Positions 22,012-32,100 of a stretch of DNA of 64,000 nt are shown piece after piece (the stretch's first letter is position 1; each line of letters opens with the position of its first letter). The position numbers were made by a program, and so were the translations under genes. The stretch lies in the NCBI RefSeq assembly GCF_007971525.1, contig NZ_CP042437.1, positions 3,844,001-3,908,000 of the forward strand, written 5' to 3'. The stretch comes from Mucilaginibacter ginsenosidivorax (GTDB lineage Bacteria; Bacteroidota; Bacteroidia; Sphingobacteriales; Sphingobacteriaceae). The notes under the pieces were generated by a model, which had not been told where the DNA came from, ran no database searches, and was given only the letters and a program-made list of their open reading frames with translations.

Positions 22012-22719
22012 ATGAATTGGGATAGTAGTTTAATAAAAAACCTTGCGTGGTCGTCAGAGATCATTAATGCCGCGGGCAAGCAAAAGGTGGCGCAACAAAT
22101 TGCCGCCAAGGTAAAGGATGGCGATGTGCTTGGCGTTGGCTCGGGTTCTACGGTGTACATGGCCTTGTTGGCTATTGCTGATAGGATTAAGACGGAGAAA
22201 CTAAACGTTTTAGCTATACCCACATCGTTAGAAATCTCGATGTTTTGCACCAAATTGGGTATCCCGCTTACTACTTTGTTTGAACACAAACCCGACTGGC
22301 TGTTTGATGGCGCCGACGAGGTTGACCCTAATAACAGCCTGATTAAAGGCCGCGGCGGGGCTATGTTTAAAGAGAAGCTGCTGATTGCATCCAGTGCTGT
22401 TAACTATATTATTGTAGATGACTCCAAAATAGTGGATAAGATAGGTACCAACTTCCCTATCCCTATCGAGGTGTTTCCGCAGGCGCTGTTACATGTAGAA
22501 GCCGAATTGCAGAAGTTAGGAGCAAACAGCATCGTGATCAGACCGGCCAAAGGCAAGGATGGCCCAATTATATCCGAAAACAATAACGTGGTTTTAGATT
22601 GCCGCTTTGATGATGTGCCGCTAACTTTAGAGAAAGATATAAAAGGAATTACAGGCGTTATAGAAAGCGGGTTGTTTATAGGATATAACCTCGAAATTTT
22701 GGTAGCATCTAATAATTAA
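22012..22719 (+). CDS. rpiA: ribose-5-phosphate isomerase A
   Basis: 235 residues from the ATG at 22012; an upstream in-frame start would lie in the intergenic hairpin repeat. The RpiA family motifs are all present: GVGSGSTVYMAL, FDGADEVDP with the catalytic acidic residues, and KGRGGAMFKEK with the catalytic Lys region. It interconverts ribose-5-P and ribulose-5-P, joining the oxidative and non-oxidative branches encoded around it. Its spacing from tkt (82 bases) is entirely repeat sequence. Confidence 0.95.
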   Translation: MNWDSSLIKNLAWSSEIINAAGKQKVAQQIAAKVKDGDVLGVGSGSTVYMALLAIADRIKTEKLNVLAIPTSLEISMFCTKLGIPLTTLFEHKPDWLFDGADEVDPNNSLIKGRGGAMFKEKLLIASSAVNYIIVDDSKIVDKIGTNFPIPIEVFPQALLHVEAELQKLGANSIVIRPAKGKDGPIISENNNVVLDCRFDDVPLTLEKDIKGITGVIESGLFIGYNLEILVASNN

Positions 22720-23038
22720 CATAGCGATGAGAATCAAGAGTCAAAAGCCAGGAATCAAGAGAAGCGCAAAAAATGCCTTGATATAGAAATTAGTAATCTA
22801 AGAACAATAAATTAGGCTACTATCGTTGTGTTTCTTGATTCTAATATCTTGACTTTGATTTGTTACGCTGGTGTAACCGAATGATGATATTTAGCTTACA
22901 ATAAATAGAATATTAACAAAGAACTTTACAAAACGGATCAAACGAATACATTTGCAGAAAATATCTATCAAATTCATAGGCATTCGCAAATTTGTAAATA
23001 CTATCCAATAAAAAATACAATATTTTAAACCGACCAAT
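22720..23038. other. rpiA-tal intergenic region with repeat hairpin and internal promoter
   Basis: No gene. 22730-22760 and 22830-22862 carry complementary CAAGAGTCAAAAG / TTCTTGATT words, as between tkt and rpiA. A promoter follows (22947-22954), so tal and the genes after it can be transcribed separately from ppgK-tkt-rpiA. Confidence 0.5.
22925..22954 (+). promoter_or_regulatory. promoter of the tal-HAD-gnd-zwf-pgl unit
   Basis: A perfect -7 element TAcaTTTG at 22947-22954 with TTTA 19 bases upstream (-33, one base off TTTG). The start site would be near 22961, giving a leader of about 80 bases. Confidence 0.55.
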
Positions 23039-24136
23039 ATGGCAACCAACAATGTAAAACAGATACATGATTTCGGACAGAGTATCTGGCTTGATTTTAT
23101 CGACCGCGAAATCATCGCATCCGGAAAACTGCAAAAATTAATTGACGAGGATGGCGTAAGAGGTGTTACCTCAAACCCGGCTATTTTTGAAAAAGCGATA
23201 ACCGGCAGCTCTGATTATGATAGCGATATCAGGGAGCTTTCAAAAACCACCGATGATAACGAAGAGTTATTTTTTGGCCTGGCAATAAGCGACATTCAGC
23301 AAGCTACTGCCCTGTTTAAAGGCGTGTATGACGAATCGAACAAAGTTGACGGATATGTTAGCCTTGAAGTTTCTCCGTTTTTAGCTTTAGATACCGAAGG
23401 TACCGCCAAACAGGCCGAAGAACTTTGGAATAAAGTTGATCGCGAGAATGTAATGATCAAAATCCCTGGTACTAAACCGGGTTTGGCGGCTATTCAGCAA
23501 TCCATTGCAAAAGGTATCAACATTAACGTTACCTTGCTTTTTGGTTTGGAGCGTTACGAAGAAGTAACCGAGGCCTATATTTCTGGTTTAGAGGAGCACT
23601 TAGCTGCAGGCCATAAAATTGCGCACATATCATCAGTAGCCAGCTTCTTTTTAAGCCGTATTGATGTTATTGTTGATCCGCTGCTGGAAGCCAAAGGCGA
23701 AAAAGCTTTAATTGGCGAGGTTGCTATTGCATCGGCCAAAAAAGCATACGAAATTTACAAAAGGGTATTTAGCACCGAAAGATGGCAAAAGCTTGCTGCC
23801 GAGGGTGCGCAGCCACAACGTTTGCTTTGGGCAAGTACAGGCAGCAAAAACCCTGCATTTAAAGATACTAAATATGTAGAGGCTTTAATTGGCCCCGATA
23901 CTGTTGATACTGTTCCTTTAGAAACTGTTGAAGCTTTCCGTGATCATGGTATTGCTGCCAACACGCTTGAAGCCGGTTTGGATGAAGCAACCGCAACTTT
24001 GGCCAAATTGAAAGATTTAGGTATCGATCTTGACGCCATTACCCAACAACTGGAAGATGAAGGCATCGAAAAATTCAATAAACCATTCGAAAAACTGTTA
24101 AAAGCTATCGAAGATCAAAAAAGTAAAGTAGCCTAA
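23039..24136 (+). CDS. tal: transaldolase
   Basis: A 365-residue transaldolase of the long bacterial type. GVTSNPAIFEKAI (about residues 42-54) is the family signature, and K141 in NVMIKIPGT is the Schiff-base lysine. ISSVASFFLSRID near residue 200 and LLWASTGSKNP near 263 are also typical. It transfers the dihydroxyacetone unit from sedoheptulose-7-P to glyceraldehyde-3-P. It has its own promoter after rpiA and is followed, 8 bases later, by a HAD hydrolase. Confidence 0.96.
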   Translation: MATNNVKQIHDFGQSIWLDFIDREIIASGKLQKLIDEDGVRGVTSNPAIFEKAITGSSDYDSDIRELSKTTDDNEELFFGLAISDIQQATALFKGVYDESNKVDGYVSLEVSPFLALDTEGTAKQAEELWNKVDRENVMIKIPGTKPGLAAIQQSIAKGININVTLLFGLERYEEVTEAYISGLEEHLAAGHKIAHISSVASFFLSRIDVIVDPLLEAKGEKALIGEVAIASAKKAYEIYKRVFSTERWQKLAAEGAQPQRLLWASTGSKNPAFKDTKYVEALIGPDTVDTVPLETVEAFRDHGIAANTLEAGLDEATATLAKLKDLGIDLDAITQQLEDEGIEKFNKPFEKLLKAIEDQKSKVA

Positions 24137-24144
24137 ACGGCTTT

Positions 24145-24768
24145 ATGGAAACCGCAAACGTAAAAATCCTTTTTTTCGACGTAGGAGGTATTTTATTGTC
24201 GAACGGGTGGGGCCACGAGGCACGCGAGGAAGCAGCCAAAAGGTTTAACCTTGATTATGCCGAAGTAAACGCCCTGCACAATTTCATTTTCAACGTATAT
24301 GAAATTGGCAGCATCACTTTAGATGAGTACTTGGATACGGTAATATTTAACCATCCCCGCGATTTTGTAAGGGAAGATTTTAAGGATTTTATTTATTCTA
24401 CCTCGTATGAGCTGCCTGATATGCTGGCCTGGCTTAAGGAGTGGAAAAAAGATTGCGGTTTCCGTATTATATCCGTTAATAACGAAGGTAAAGAGTTAAA
24501 TGATTACCGCGTGCGTAAGTTTAAACTGCATGATGCATTCGATGCGTTTGTATCATCGTGCGAGGTAAAAATGCGCAAGCCCGATCCGGGCATATGGCAG
24601 CTGGCCATGGGTATTGCCCAGGCATCCCCCCAGCAATGTGTGTACTTTGATGACAGGATGATGTTTGTAACCACGGCCCAAAAACTTGGGATCCGGTCGT
24701 TTCAGCATACCAGTTTCGAGACCACTAAAAAAATATTAGAAGACCTTAAAAAAGAAAACCTCAAATAA
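24145..24768 (+). CDS. HAD-superfamily hydrolase inside the pentose phosphate block
   Basis: A 207-residue HAD-IA phosphatase-like protein. Motif I is FFDVGGILLSN with nucleophile D12; the usual second Asp of DxD is replaced by Gly, which occurs in several HAD-IA phosphatases. Motif II lies in IISVNNEG, motif III in MRKPDPGIW, and motif IV in VYFDDR. The alpha-helical cap (about residues 20-85) is between motifs I and II. It lies 8 bases after tal and 1 base before gnd, so it is co-expressed with the pathway. A sugar-phosphate or repair phosphatase role is plausible from context only. Confidence 0.8.
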   Translation: METANVKILFFDVGGILLSNGWGHEAREEAAKRFNLDYAEVNALHNFIFNVYEIGSITLDEYLDTVIFNHPRDFVREDFKDFIYSTSYELPDMLAWLKEWKKDCGFRIISVNNEGKELNDYRVRKFKLHDAFDAFVSSCEVKMRKPDPGIWQLAMGIAQASPQQCVYFDDRMMFVTTAQKLGIRSFQHTSFETTKKILEDLKKENLK

Positions 24769-24769
24769 C

Positions 24770-26197
24770 ATGAGCGCAACAACAGATAAATATGCTTTTG
24801 GCATGATAGGCTTAGGCGTTATGGGCCGCAGCTTACTACTTAACATGGCCGATCATGGCTTTGCAGTAGCCGGGCATGATAAGGACGCCGCAAAGGTATC
24901 GTCATTAAATGATGAGGCCGGCGACAGGGCCGCTAAAGGCTTTGGCGATGTAAAAGAATTTATTCAAAGCCTTACCACGCCACGTGCCATTATGATGCTG
25001 GTACCTGCCGGTAAAATTGTAGACGCAGTAATTGAGGAACTTACTCCGTTATTGGAGAAAGGCGATATTTTAATTGATGGCGGTAATTCGCACTTTACCG
25101 ATACCAACCGCCGTGTTGAGCAGCTGGAGGCTATTGGCCTGCACTTTTTTGGCATGGGCGTATCTGGTGGCGAAGAAGGTGCCCGCCGAGGCCCTAGCAT
25201 GATGCCGGGCGGCGATAAAGATGCCTACAACGTAATGAAACCAATATTTGAGGCTATTGCCGCTAAAGTTGATGGCGCCCCTTGCGTTACGTACATTGGC
25301 CCCGGTGCATCTGGCCACTTTGTTAAAATGGTGCATAACGGCATTGAGTATGGAATGATGCAGTTACTTGCCGAAACCTACGAAGTAATGAAAAAGGGCC
25401 TTAAGCTTGATAACGATGCCATGCAAAAGGTATTTGCCCAGTGGAACGAAGGACGCTTACAGTCTTTCCTGCTGGATATTACCAAAGATATCTTTGCGTT
25501 TAAAGCTCCCGGAACCGATCATTTATTATTAGACGATATTAAAGACGAGGCCCGTGCCAAAGGCACAGGTAAATGGACGTCGCAGGTGGCCATGGATTTG
25601 CAGGCACCTATTCCTACTATCGACAGTGCTGTATCCATGCGCGATATGTCGAAATATAAAGCGTTGCGCGTAAAAGCAGCCAGCCTGTATGCCAAAGAAC
25701 CTATCAGCTTAGATGGCAGCACCGATGAGATAATTGCCGATTTAGAGCAGGCATTCTATTTCACGATGATCATCAGCTACGCGCAGGGCATGCACTTGCT
25801 ATCAAACGCATCAGCCGAGTACAAATATGATTTGCACCTGGGCGAGATTGCCAAAATATGGAGGGGCGGCTGTATTATCCGCTCAAAATTCCTGAACGAT
25901 ATTTTTAAAGCTTACGAGAAGGATGCCAAACTTGAGCACTTGTTGTTAGATAGTAATGTACAATCGCTGGTTGAAGGCGCTTTGCCAGGCATCAGGAAAT
26001 TACTGTCAAAAACAATTGTTGCAGGTATTGCTACTCCTGCATATACTGCTTCGTTAAGTTATTTTGATGCTTTCCGCAGCGAAAGGATGCCATCAAACCT
26101 TACTCAGGCCCAGCGCGATTATTTTGGCGCGCATACCTACGAGCTTATAGGCAAAGAAGGAACCTTCCATACACAGTGGACCAAAGCCGAAGACTAA
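24770..26197 (+). CDS. gnd: 6-phosphogluconate dehydrogenase, decarboxylating
   Basis: A 475-residue long-type Gnd. The Rossmann motif GLGVMGRSLLLNMADHGF is near the N-terminus, the substrate signature MGVSGGEEGARRGPSMMPGG is at about residues 128-147, and HFVKMVHNGIEYGMMQ (about 183-198) carries the catalytic Lys and the conserved His-Asn. It oxidises 6-phosphogluconate to ribulose-5-P with release of CO2 and NAD(P)H. The start is 1 base after the HAD stop. Confidence 0.97.
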   Translation: MSATTDKYAFGMIGLGVMGRSLLLNMADHGFAVAGHDKDAAKVSSLNDEAGDRAAKGFGDVKEFIQSLTTPRAIMMLVPAGKIVDAVIEELTPLLEKGDILIDGGNSHFTDTNRRVEQLEAIGLHFFGMGVSGGEEGARRGPSMMPGGDKDAYNVMKPIFEAIAAKVDGAPCVTYIGPGASGHFVKMVHNGIEYGMMQLLAETYEVMKKGLKLDNDAMQKVFAQWNEGRLQSFLLDITKDIFAFKAPGTDHLLLDDIKDEARAKGTGKWTSQVAMDLQAPIPTIDSAVSMRDMSKYKALRVKAASLYAKEPISLDGSTDEIIADLEQAFYFTMIISYAQGMHLLSNASAEYKYDLHLGEIAKIWRGGCIIRSKFLNDIFKAYEKDAKLEHLLLDSNVQSLVEGALPGIRKLLSKTIVAGIATPAYTASLSYFDAFRSERMPSNLTQAQRDYFGAHTYELIGKEGTFHTQWTKAED

Positions 26198-26223
26198 ACA
26201 TAAACTATTAAAAGCTGATCACA

Positions 26224-27738
26224 ATGAGCTCAAGCACAAAATCAGACCCTACCATATTTATCATTTTTGGCGGCACGGGCGATTTGAATTCCCGTAAAAT
26301 TGCACCGGCACTTTATAACCTGTTTTTAGACGGGTGGATGCCCAAGCAATTTTCAATTATTGGTACCGGTCGTACAAAATTAACCGACGAGCAATTCAGG
26401 GAAAACCTGTTTAACGATATCAACCAGTTTTCGCGCAGCGGTAAAACCGACGAAAAGCAATGGGCCGAGTTTGTAAAAAATATCTACTACCAGGTATCAG
26501 ATGCCAACGATTTTGAAACCTACAAAGAATTTGGCAAACGCATTGAAAAACATAATGCCGAATGGAAAACCAAGGCTAACGTATTGTTTTACCTTGCGGT
26601 AGCGCCAAACTTTTTCCCAATCATTGCATCCAATATATCAAAAGCCAAACTGGCCGACGATAAAAAACGGGTACGAATCATTATCGAGAAACCTTTTGGG
26701 CACGACCTGGAAACCGCTAAGGAACTGAATGCGTTGTTAAAAAGCATTTTTGACGAGTGCCAGATCTATCGTATTGACCACTACCTGGGTAAAGAAACCG
26801 TGCAGAATATTATGGCCTTCCGCTTTGCCAACTCCATTATGGAGCCGCTGTGGAACCGTAACTATATTGAGCACGTACAGATTTCGGTTACCGAACAATT
26901 GGGCGTTGAAGAGCGTGGTGATTACTACGACGGCAGTGGCGCCATGAGGGATATGATCCAGAATCACCTGTTGCAGTTACTTTGCCACATAGCTATGGAG
27001 CCGCCGGTTAGCTTTAGTGCCGATGAAGTGCGCGACCGTAAGGTTGATGTATTAAAGGCCATGCGTAAGTTTACACCCGAAGACGTGCGTAACTCGGCGG
27101 TTAGGGGCCAGTACGGCAGCGGATGGATGAAAGGTAAAGAGGTAGCCGGTTATCGCGAGGAGCCAAAAGTTAACCCCGAATCAAATACCGAAACTTTTGC
27201 CGCCATTAAATTTTTTATCGACAACTGGCGCTGGCAAGGTGTACCATTCTATTTACGAACCGGTAAAAGAATGCACCAGTCATCATCGGTTATTACTATT
27301 CAATTTAAAGATGTTCCGCATTTAATATTCCCAACAGAGGCCGCCGAAAGCTGGCAGCAAAACAGGCTCATCATCAGCATTCAGCCCGAGATGAGTATCC
27401 GTTTACAGGTACAGGCCAAGCGCCCGGGAATTGATATGGTATTAAACGTAGTTGATATGGTGTTTGACTATAAAGGCACCTACACTAACCAGGCACCGGA
27501 AGCATATGAAACGCTGATACTTGATACTATGATGGGCGATCAAACCCTGTTTATGCGTGGCGACCAGGTAGAAGAGGCTTGGGCATTGGTTATGCCGATT
27601 CTAAGCACCTGGCAACATAAAAAGAGCCTGAATTTCCCTAACTATTCTGCCGATTCATGGGGACCTGAAGCTGCCGAAGCATTAATTGCCCGCGACGGCT
27701 TTAACTGGTTTACCTTACCTGTAAATGGAAAAAAATAG
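26224..27738 (+). CDS. zwf: glucose-6-phosphate 1-dehydrogenase
   Basis: A full-length 504-residue Zwf. IFGGTGDLNSRKI near the N-terminus is the NADP-binding turn, and YRIDHYLGKETVQN (about residues 179-192) holds the catalytic His/Lys signature. YLRTGKRM near 340 is the late substrate segment. It oxidises glucose-6-P to 6-phosphogluconolactone, the committed step of the oxidative branch. It lies 26 bases after gnd; the lactonase gene follows after a 131-base spacer filled with another word repeat. Confidence 0.97.
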   Translation: MSSSTKSDPTIFIIFGGTGDLNSRKIAPALYNLFLDGWMPKQFSIIGTGRTKLTDEQFRENLFNDINQFSRSGKTDEKQWAEFVKNIYYQVSDANDFETYKEFGKRIEKHNAEWKTKANVLFYLAVAPNFFPIIASNISKAKLADDKKRVRIIIEKPFGHDLETAKELNALLKSIFDECQIYRIDHYLGKETVQNIMAFRFANSIMEPLWNRNYIEHVQISVTEQLGVEERGDYYDGSGAMRDMIQNHLLQLLCHIAMEPPVSFSADEVRDRKVDVLKAMRKFTPEDVRNSAVRGQYGSGWMKGKEVAGYREEPKVNPESNTETFAAIKFFIDNWRWQGVPFYLRTGKRMHQSSSVITIQFKDVPHLIFPTEAAESWQQNRLIISIQPEMSIRLQVQAKRPGIDMVLNVVDMVFDYKGTYTNQAPEAYETLILDTMMGDQTLFMRGDQVEEAWALVMPILSTWQHKKSLNFPNYSADSWGPEAAEALIARDGFNWFTLPVNGKK

Positions 27739-27869
27739 TAATTAAGGTTCGGGTTGCGTGATGCGAGGTTCGGGTGCCTGGTTTATGACTATATAGATTC
27801 TTTTCCCGAACCACGCAACACGACCCTCGCAACTGGAACCACGCAACACGGACCTCGAACCTAAAAAGT
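27739..27869. repeat. hairpin of GGTTCGGGTTGCGTG words between zwf and pgl
   Basis: GGTTCGGGTTGCGTG / GCGAGGTTCGGG words on the left (27747-27775) face complementary CCCGAACCACGCAACACG and GACCTCGAACC words on the right (27808-27862). It forms a long imperfect stem. Same architecture as the other spacers but with a different word. Confidence 0.6.
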
Positions 27870-28601
27870 ATGAATTTAAATATCTTCAATACTGCCGATG
27901 AAGTGCTGATGGCGCTGGCAGATTATTTTGTTAAAATAGCCGATGCATCTATCTCTGCAAGAGGTAAGTTTACTGTAGCGCTGTCGGGTGGCAGCTCGCC
28001 CAAAAAACTGTATGAACTGCTTGCTTCAACCAGTTATGCGGACCAGGTAGACTGGACAAAAGTTTATTTCTTTTTTGGCGATGAGCGTAATGTGCCGCAA
28101 ACCCATAAGGATAGCAACTACCTGATGGCCAAAACCGCCTTGTTTGATCCGTTGCTGATAAGCCCGGCCAACATATTTGCGGTTGATACCACATTTGAAC
28201 CGGCCGACGCTGCTGCACGGTATTGGGATATGATAGCTACCTTTTTTGATGAAGATGAATTGAGTTTTGACCTGGTACTTTTAGGCTTAGGCGATAACTC
28301 ACATACCGCGTCATTATTCCCGCATACGCCCGTATTGCATGATACCACACCGGGAGTGAAAGAAGTATGGCTGGAAGATCAGCAGGTTTGGCGTATTACG
28401 CTGAATGCCCCGCTGATTAATGATGCCCGCTACATCGCGTTCCTGGTTTATGGCGAGGGCAAAGCCATTGCCGTACACCATGTACTGGAAGATGACGAAG
28501 ATATTGAAGAGTACCCTGCCCAACTGATAGATTCGATAGTTGGCGAAACCGAGTGGTTTTTAGACGAACCCGCTGCTGCAAACCTGCAGGAACTGGAGTA
28601 A
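27870..28601 (+). CDS. pgl: 6-phosphogluconolactonase
   Basis: A 243-residue DevB/Pgl-type lactonase of the NagB/RpiA-like fold. VALSGGSSPKKLYELL (about residues 31-46) and FFFGDERNVP (about 67-76) are the phosphate-binding and catalytic regions; LGLGDNSHTASLFPHTP (about 137-153) carries the conserved GxGxDGHxAS-type segment, with Asn in place of the usual Gly (GDNSHT). It hydrolyses 6-phosphogluconolactone. It is the last gene of the block and is followed by a strong terminator. Confidence 0.93.
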   Translation: MNLNIFNTADEVLMALADYFVKIADASISARGKFTVALSGGSSPKKLYELLASTSYADQVDWTKVYFFFGDERNVPQTHKDSNYLMAKTALFDPLLISPANIFAVDTTFEPADAAARYWDMIATFFDEDELSFDLVLLGLGDNSHTASLFPHTPVLHDTTPGVKEVWLEDQQVWRITLNAPLINDARYIAFLVYGEGKAIAVHHVLEDDEDIEEYPAQLIDSIVGETEWFLDEPAAANLQELE

Positions 28602-28622
28602 TAAAAAGCTCAACCAGATAAA

Positions 28623-28666
28623 CAAAGGCCGATAGATTAATCATCTACCGGCCTTTGTTTTTTTTT
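28623..28666 (+). terminator. terminator of the pentose phosphate block
   Basis: A stem CAAAGGCCG/CGGCCTTTG, extended by AGAT/ATCT pairing inside, followed by nine T. It starts 21 bases after the pgl stop. Confidence 0.88.
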
Positions 28667-29168
28667 GAAGATTTGGAGAAAACATGCTTTTCTATCAATA
28701 AAAAAGACTTTACTTAGTGTATTTATAAAATGTTAAATAAATATATAACTTTAAATTTAAGTTCTGTTTTTGTAGACTTTATGTATGTAATTTTAATTTT
28801 TAGCCTAATTTATTTCCTTTCGTTTGTAAATTAAACAGTTAAAAGATTGAATTTTTGTATTTTTTACCTAAAATTATTAAAAGTTTATATACACTAAGTA
28901 ACTATAAATGTAAAAAGTTCCATAATTTAATTTTTGCATAACAATACCGTAATAAATAGTCTTTTTTTATGCGTTTTTTAACGGACAAAACTCTTTATGA
29001 TTGCATTTATTTAAATAAAACGTCTGAAAAAATAAAAATCACAAAATAAAAGAGCTTTAATTTCCCCTTATTTTACTTCATTGCTAAAAATTAGCCCTCG
29101 GTTTGTAATGTAAATGTTACAGACTATCTTGTTTTTTAACAACTATTAACTATTTAACTGATTTAAGT
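28667..29168. other. AT-rich upstream region of the SusC/SusD pair
   Basis: No gene; strikingly AT-rich. Two nested inverted repeats are visible: TACTTAGTGTAT (28711-28722) with ATACACTAAGTA (28889-28900), and AAAAAAGACT (28700-28709) with AGTCTTTTTT (28958-28967). A promoter candidate lies near its end. The repeats could form a large cruciform or regulator-binding arrangement. Confidence 0.45.
29103..29131 (+). promoter_or_regulatory. candidate susC promoter
   Basis: TTG at 29103-29105, 19-base spacer, then TAtcTTG at 29125-29131, one T short of TAnnTTTG. The spacer contains GTAA..TTAC dyads. Start near 29137, giving a short leader. Confidence 0.4.
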
Positions 29169-32100
29169 ATGAAAAAAAGTTTTCTCAAAAACTTAATGGG
29201 GATACTATTGGCATTATTTTGCCAATACGCGTACGCCCAAAACCGAACCATTACGGGTACCGTTACAAGCAAAGATGATGGCTTACCTGTCCCCGGTGTA
29301 AGTGTTACCGTAAAAGGAACACACATAGGTACTCAAACTTCCGGCTCCGGTAAATTTTCGCTCAGTGTACCTTCGTCGGGTACCACGTTGGTTTTTACCT
29401 TTATTGGGTTTGCAAAAACAGAAGTGCCCATTGGCAGTACCGGGGTTGTAAACGTAGCTTTAGCTAACGATTTTAAACAACTGAGCGAGGTTGTTGTAAC
29501 AGGATCTGGTGTGGCTACCAGTAAGGCTAAATTAGGCATCTCGGTTGAAGCCGTTGCCGGTAAAAGCCTTTCCTCTTCTCCGCAGGCATCTATTGACCAG
29601 GGGTTGATAGGTCAGGTTGCCGGTGCCCAGATTTCGTCTGTTGACGGTACCCCCGGGGCAAAAACCAACATTGTATTAAGAGGTATCAACACGGTTCAGG
29701 GTAGTACATCGCCCATGATTTTGGTGGATGGTATCGAATCGCGTTCAACTGATATTAGCCAGCTTGATCCCGCTACGGTTGATCACATTGAGATTGTACA
29801 AGGGGCCGCGGCTTCAACAATATATGGCGCGCAGGGTGCAAACGGAGTTATCCAGGTATTCACCAAAAAAGGTAAATTGGGCAAGGCGCGGATAGATATC
29901 TCATCAAGCGTAAGTGCCGGCAATTATTTAAATATCGGTGACGTACACCAGGCAAAACTAAGCAGCTTTAAAGTTGATGCCAGCGGTACATTTATTGATG
30001 CATCCGGCAATCCGGTTGTAAGAAACCAGGACGGCAGGTACCTGGGTATCCAATGGGCGTACGGCGCCGATCCGTCAAACGGCCATCCTACGGCGATGTC
30101 AAACCCGTTAAATATTGCGCATCAGCAATATGGCACTAACTTAAAATATTATGACCACCTGGCGCAGCTATTTAAAACTGCCTATACAACCAATAATAGT
30201 GCGGCAATTTCGGGTGCCAATGATAATTCTGATTATAACTTAACCATATCCAATAACCATCAGCAAAGTAATATCAGGAACAACGGTTACAACGACAGGA
30301 CAAATTTAACTGCGAATATCGGCGCTGAATTATTCAAAGGATTTACAATCAGATCGATAACGCAACTTATTTATACAAAAAACACCCTTAATCCAAATTA
30401 CGGTATTGGTAATGCAGGCGGGATATTCGATGTTTTAAATGCATCGCCGTATTACGATTTTAATCAGAAAAATGCCGATGGCAGTTATCCAATGTCGTTA
30501 AACTCAGGCACTGTGAGCGTAAACGGGTCTAATCCTAATTACTACACGCAATGGGCAAACCGGGTATCAAACCGGGAAGATATATTGCAAAATATACAGG
30601 CCGACTACAAGATCAATAAATTTATATCATTAAATGCCAAGTACGGTATCAATTATCAGCATACCGAGCAAAATACTATTTACAAAAATCAATCGGGTAC
30701 GCTTACCGCTATTGATCTTGGTTCATACTATGGTGCCTATGCTGCTAACCCTAAAGGCGAGCTGGATAAAAACACAAGCAGCACTACGTTCCAAAACTTT
30801 AATGGTTCGGCAATTATTAAAACCGACTTTGAAAAAGACTTTCATATTAATTTGCCCATCACAACAAGTACCCTGGTAGGGTACGATTATAGGAAAAACG
30901 TTGATAAGCAATACAACACCTATGGCCTGGAGTTGCCGGAGTACGCTATTTACAACTTTAACCAAACAGCAACACAAGCCGTGGCCTATGATTATACTAC
31001 GCCATTTATTACTTACGGTTTTTATGTAAATCAGAAAATTGATTTTGGCGATTACGGTGGCGTTGCCGGCGGTTTCAGAAGTGATTATTCATCGGCATTT
31101 GGCGGCGGTTCAAAGCCGTTTACATTCCCAAATGCAAACGGTTATATCAGGCCATCGTCGTTTGATTTCTGGAAAAACTCAGCTTTAGGAAACGTAATTC
31201 CCGAGTTTAAGTTAAGAGGCGGTTACGGCGAGGCCGGTACCCAACCAATGCCTTTTGACCGGTATCCTACTATTAACCCCGGAAACCTTGGCTCGGCGCT
31301 TACATTTAACCTGCCAACGTCACTTGCCAACCCGAACTTAAAAGTAGAGGTTTCAAAGGAATATGAAATTGGTACCGATATAGCTATTAAAGGCGCATCC
31401 GGCAATTGGTTCAGCGAAATCAACGTTAGCGGTACTTACTGGAACCGTAAGGCCGATAACGTTATCTACAATATCAATACAGCTCCATCAACTGGCGGTA
31501 ATCAAATAAAAACCAATGCAATAGGCCTTTCTTCTCATGGTATCCAGGCGTCATTAAATATTGGCATCCTGAAAACCCGTGATTTTAACTGGAATTTCAC
31601 AACCAATTTTAGTAAGGCTACAACAATGATAACCAGCACCAGCGGTGCACCAATCATCCTGAACACAGCAGCCGGCAGCACCTTTTTAACCTTGACTGCA
31701 GGTCAAAAAATTGGCCAGATATTTGGCAATAAAGCACTAACAAGCCTGAGCGAGACCAACAGCGCTGGCGTGCCGTACATACTTCCGGCCGATTATAGTA
31801 AATACACAATTGTTGATGGCCGGGTTGTTAATATAGCTACAAAGGGAATTCAGTTTGCAAGTGAGGCTTCCTCATTTGGCGATCCTAACCCTAAGTTCAA
31901 TGCAGCATTTATAAACAACTTTACCTATAAATCACTATCATTTGGTTTCCAGTTTGACTGGGTTTACGGCAGCCACCTTTATAACCAAACCAGGGAATGG
32001 CAATACCGGGATGGTATTAGCGGCGATTATGATAAAGCTGTTAACATAGGAGGTACATCTGCCGCTTACACTGCTTATTACAGAAGCGCGTATGCCGATA

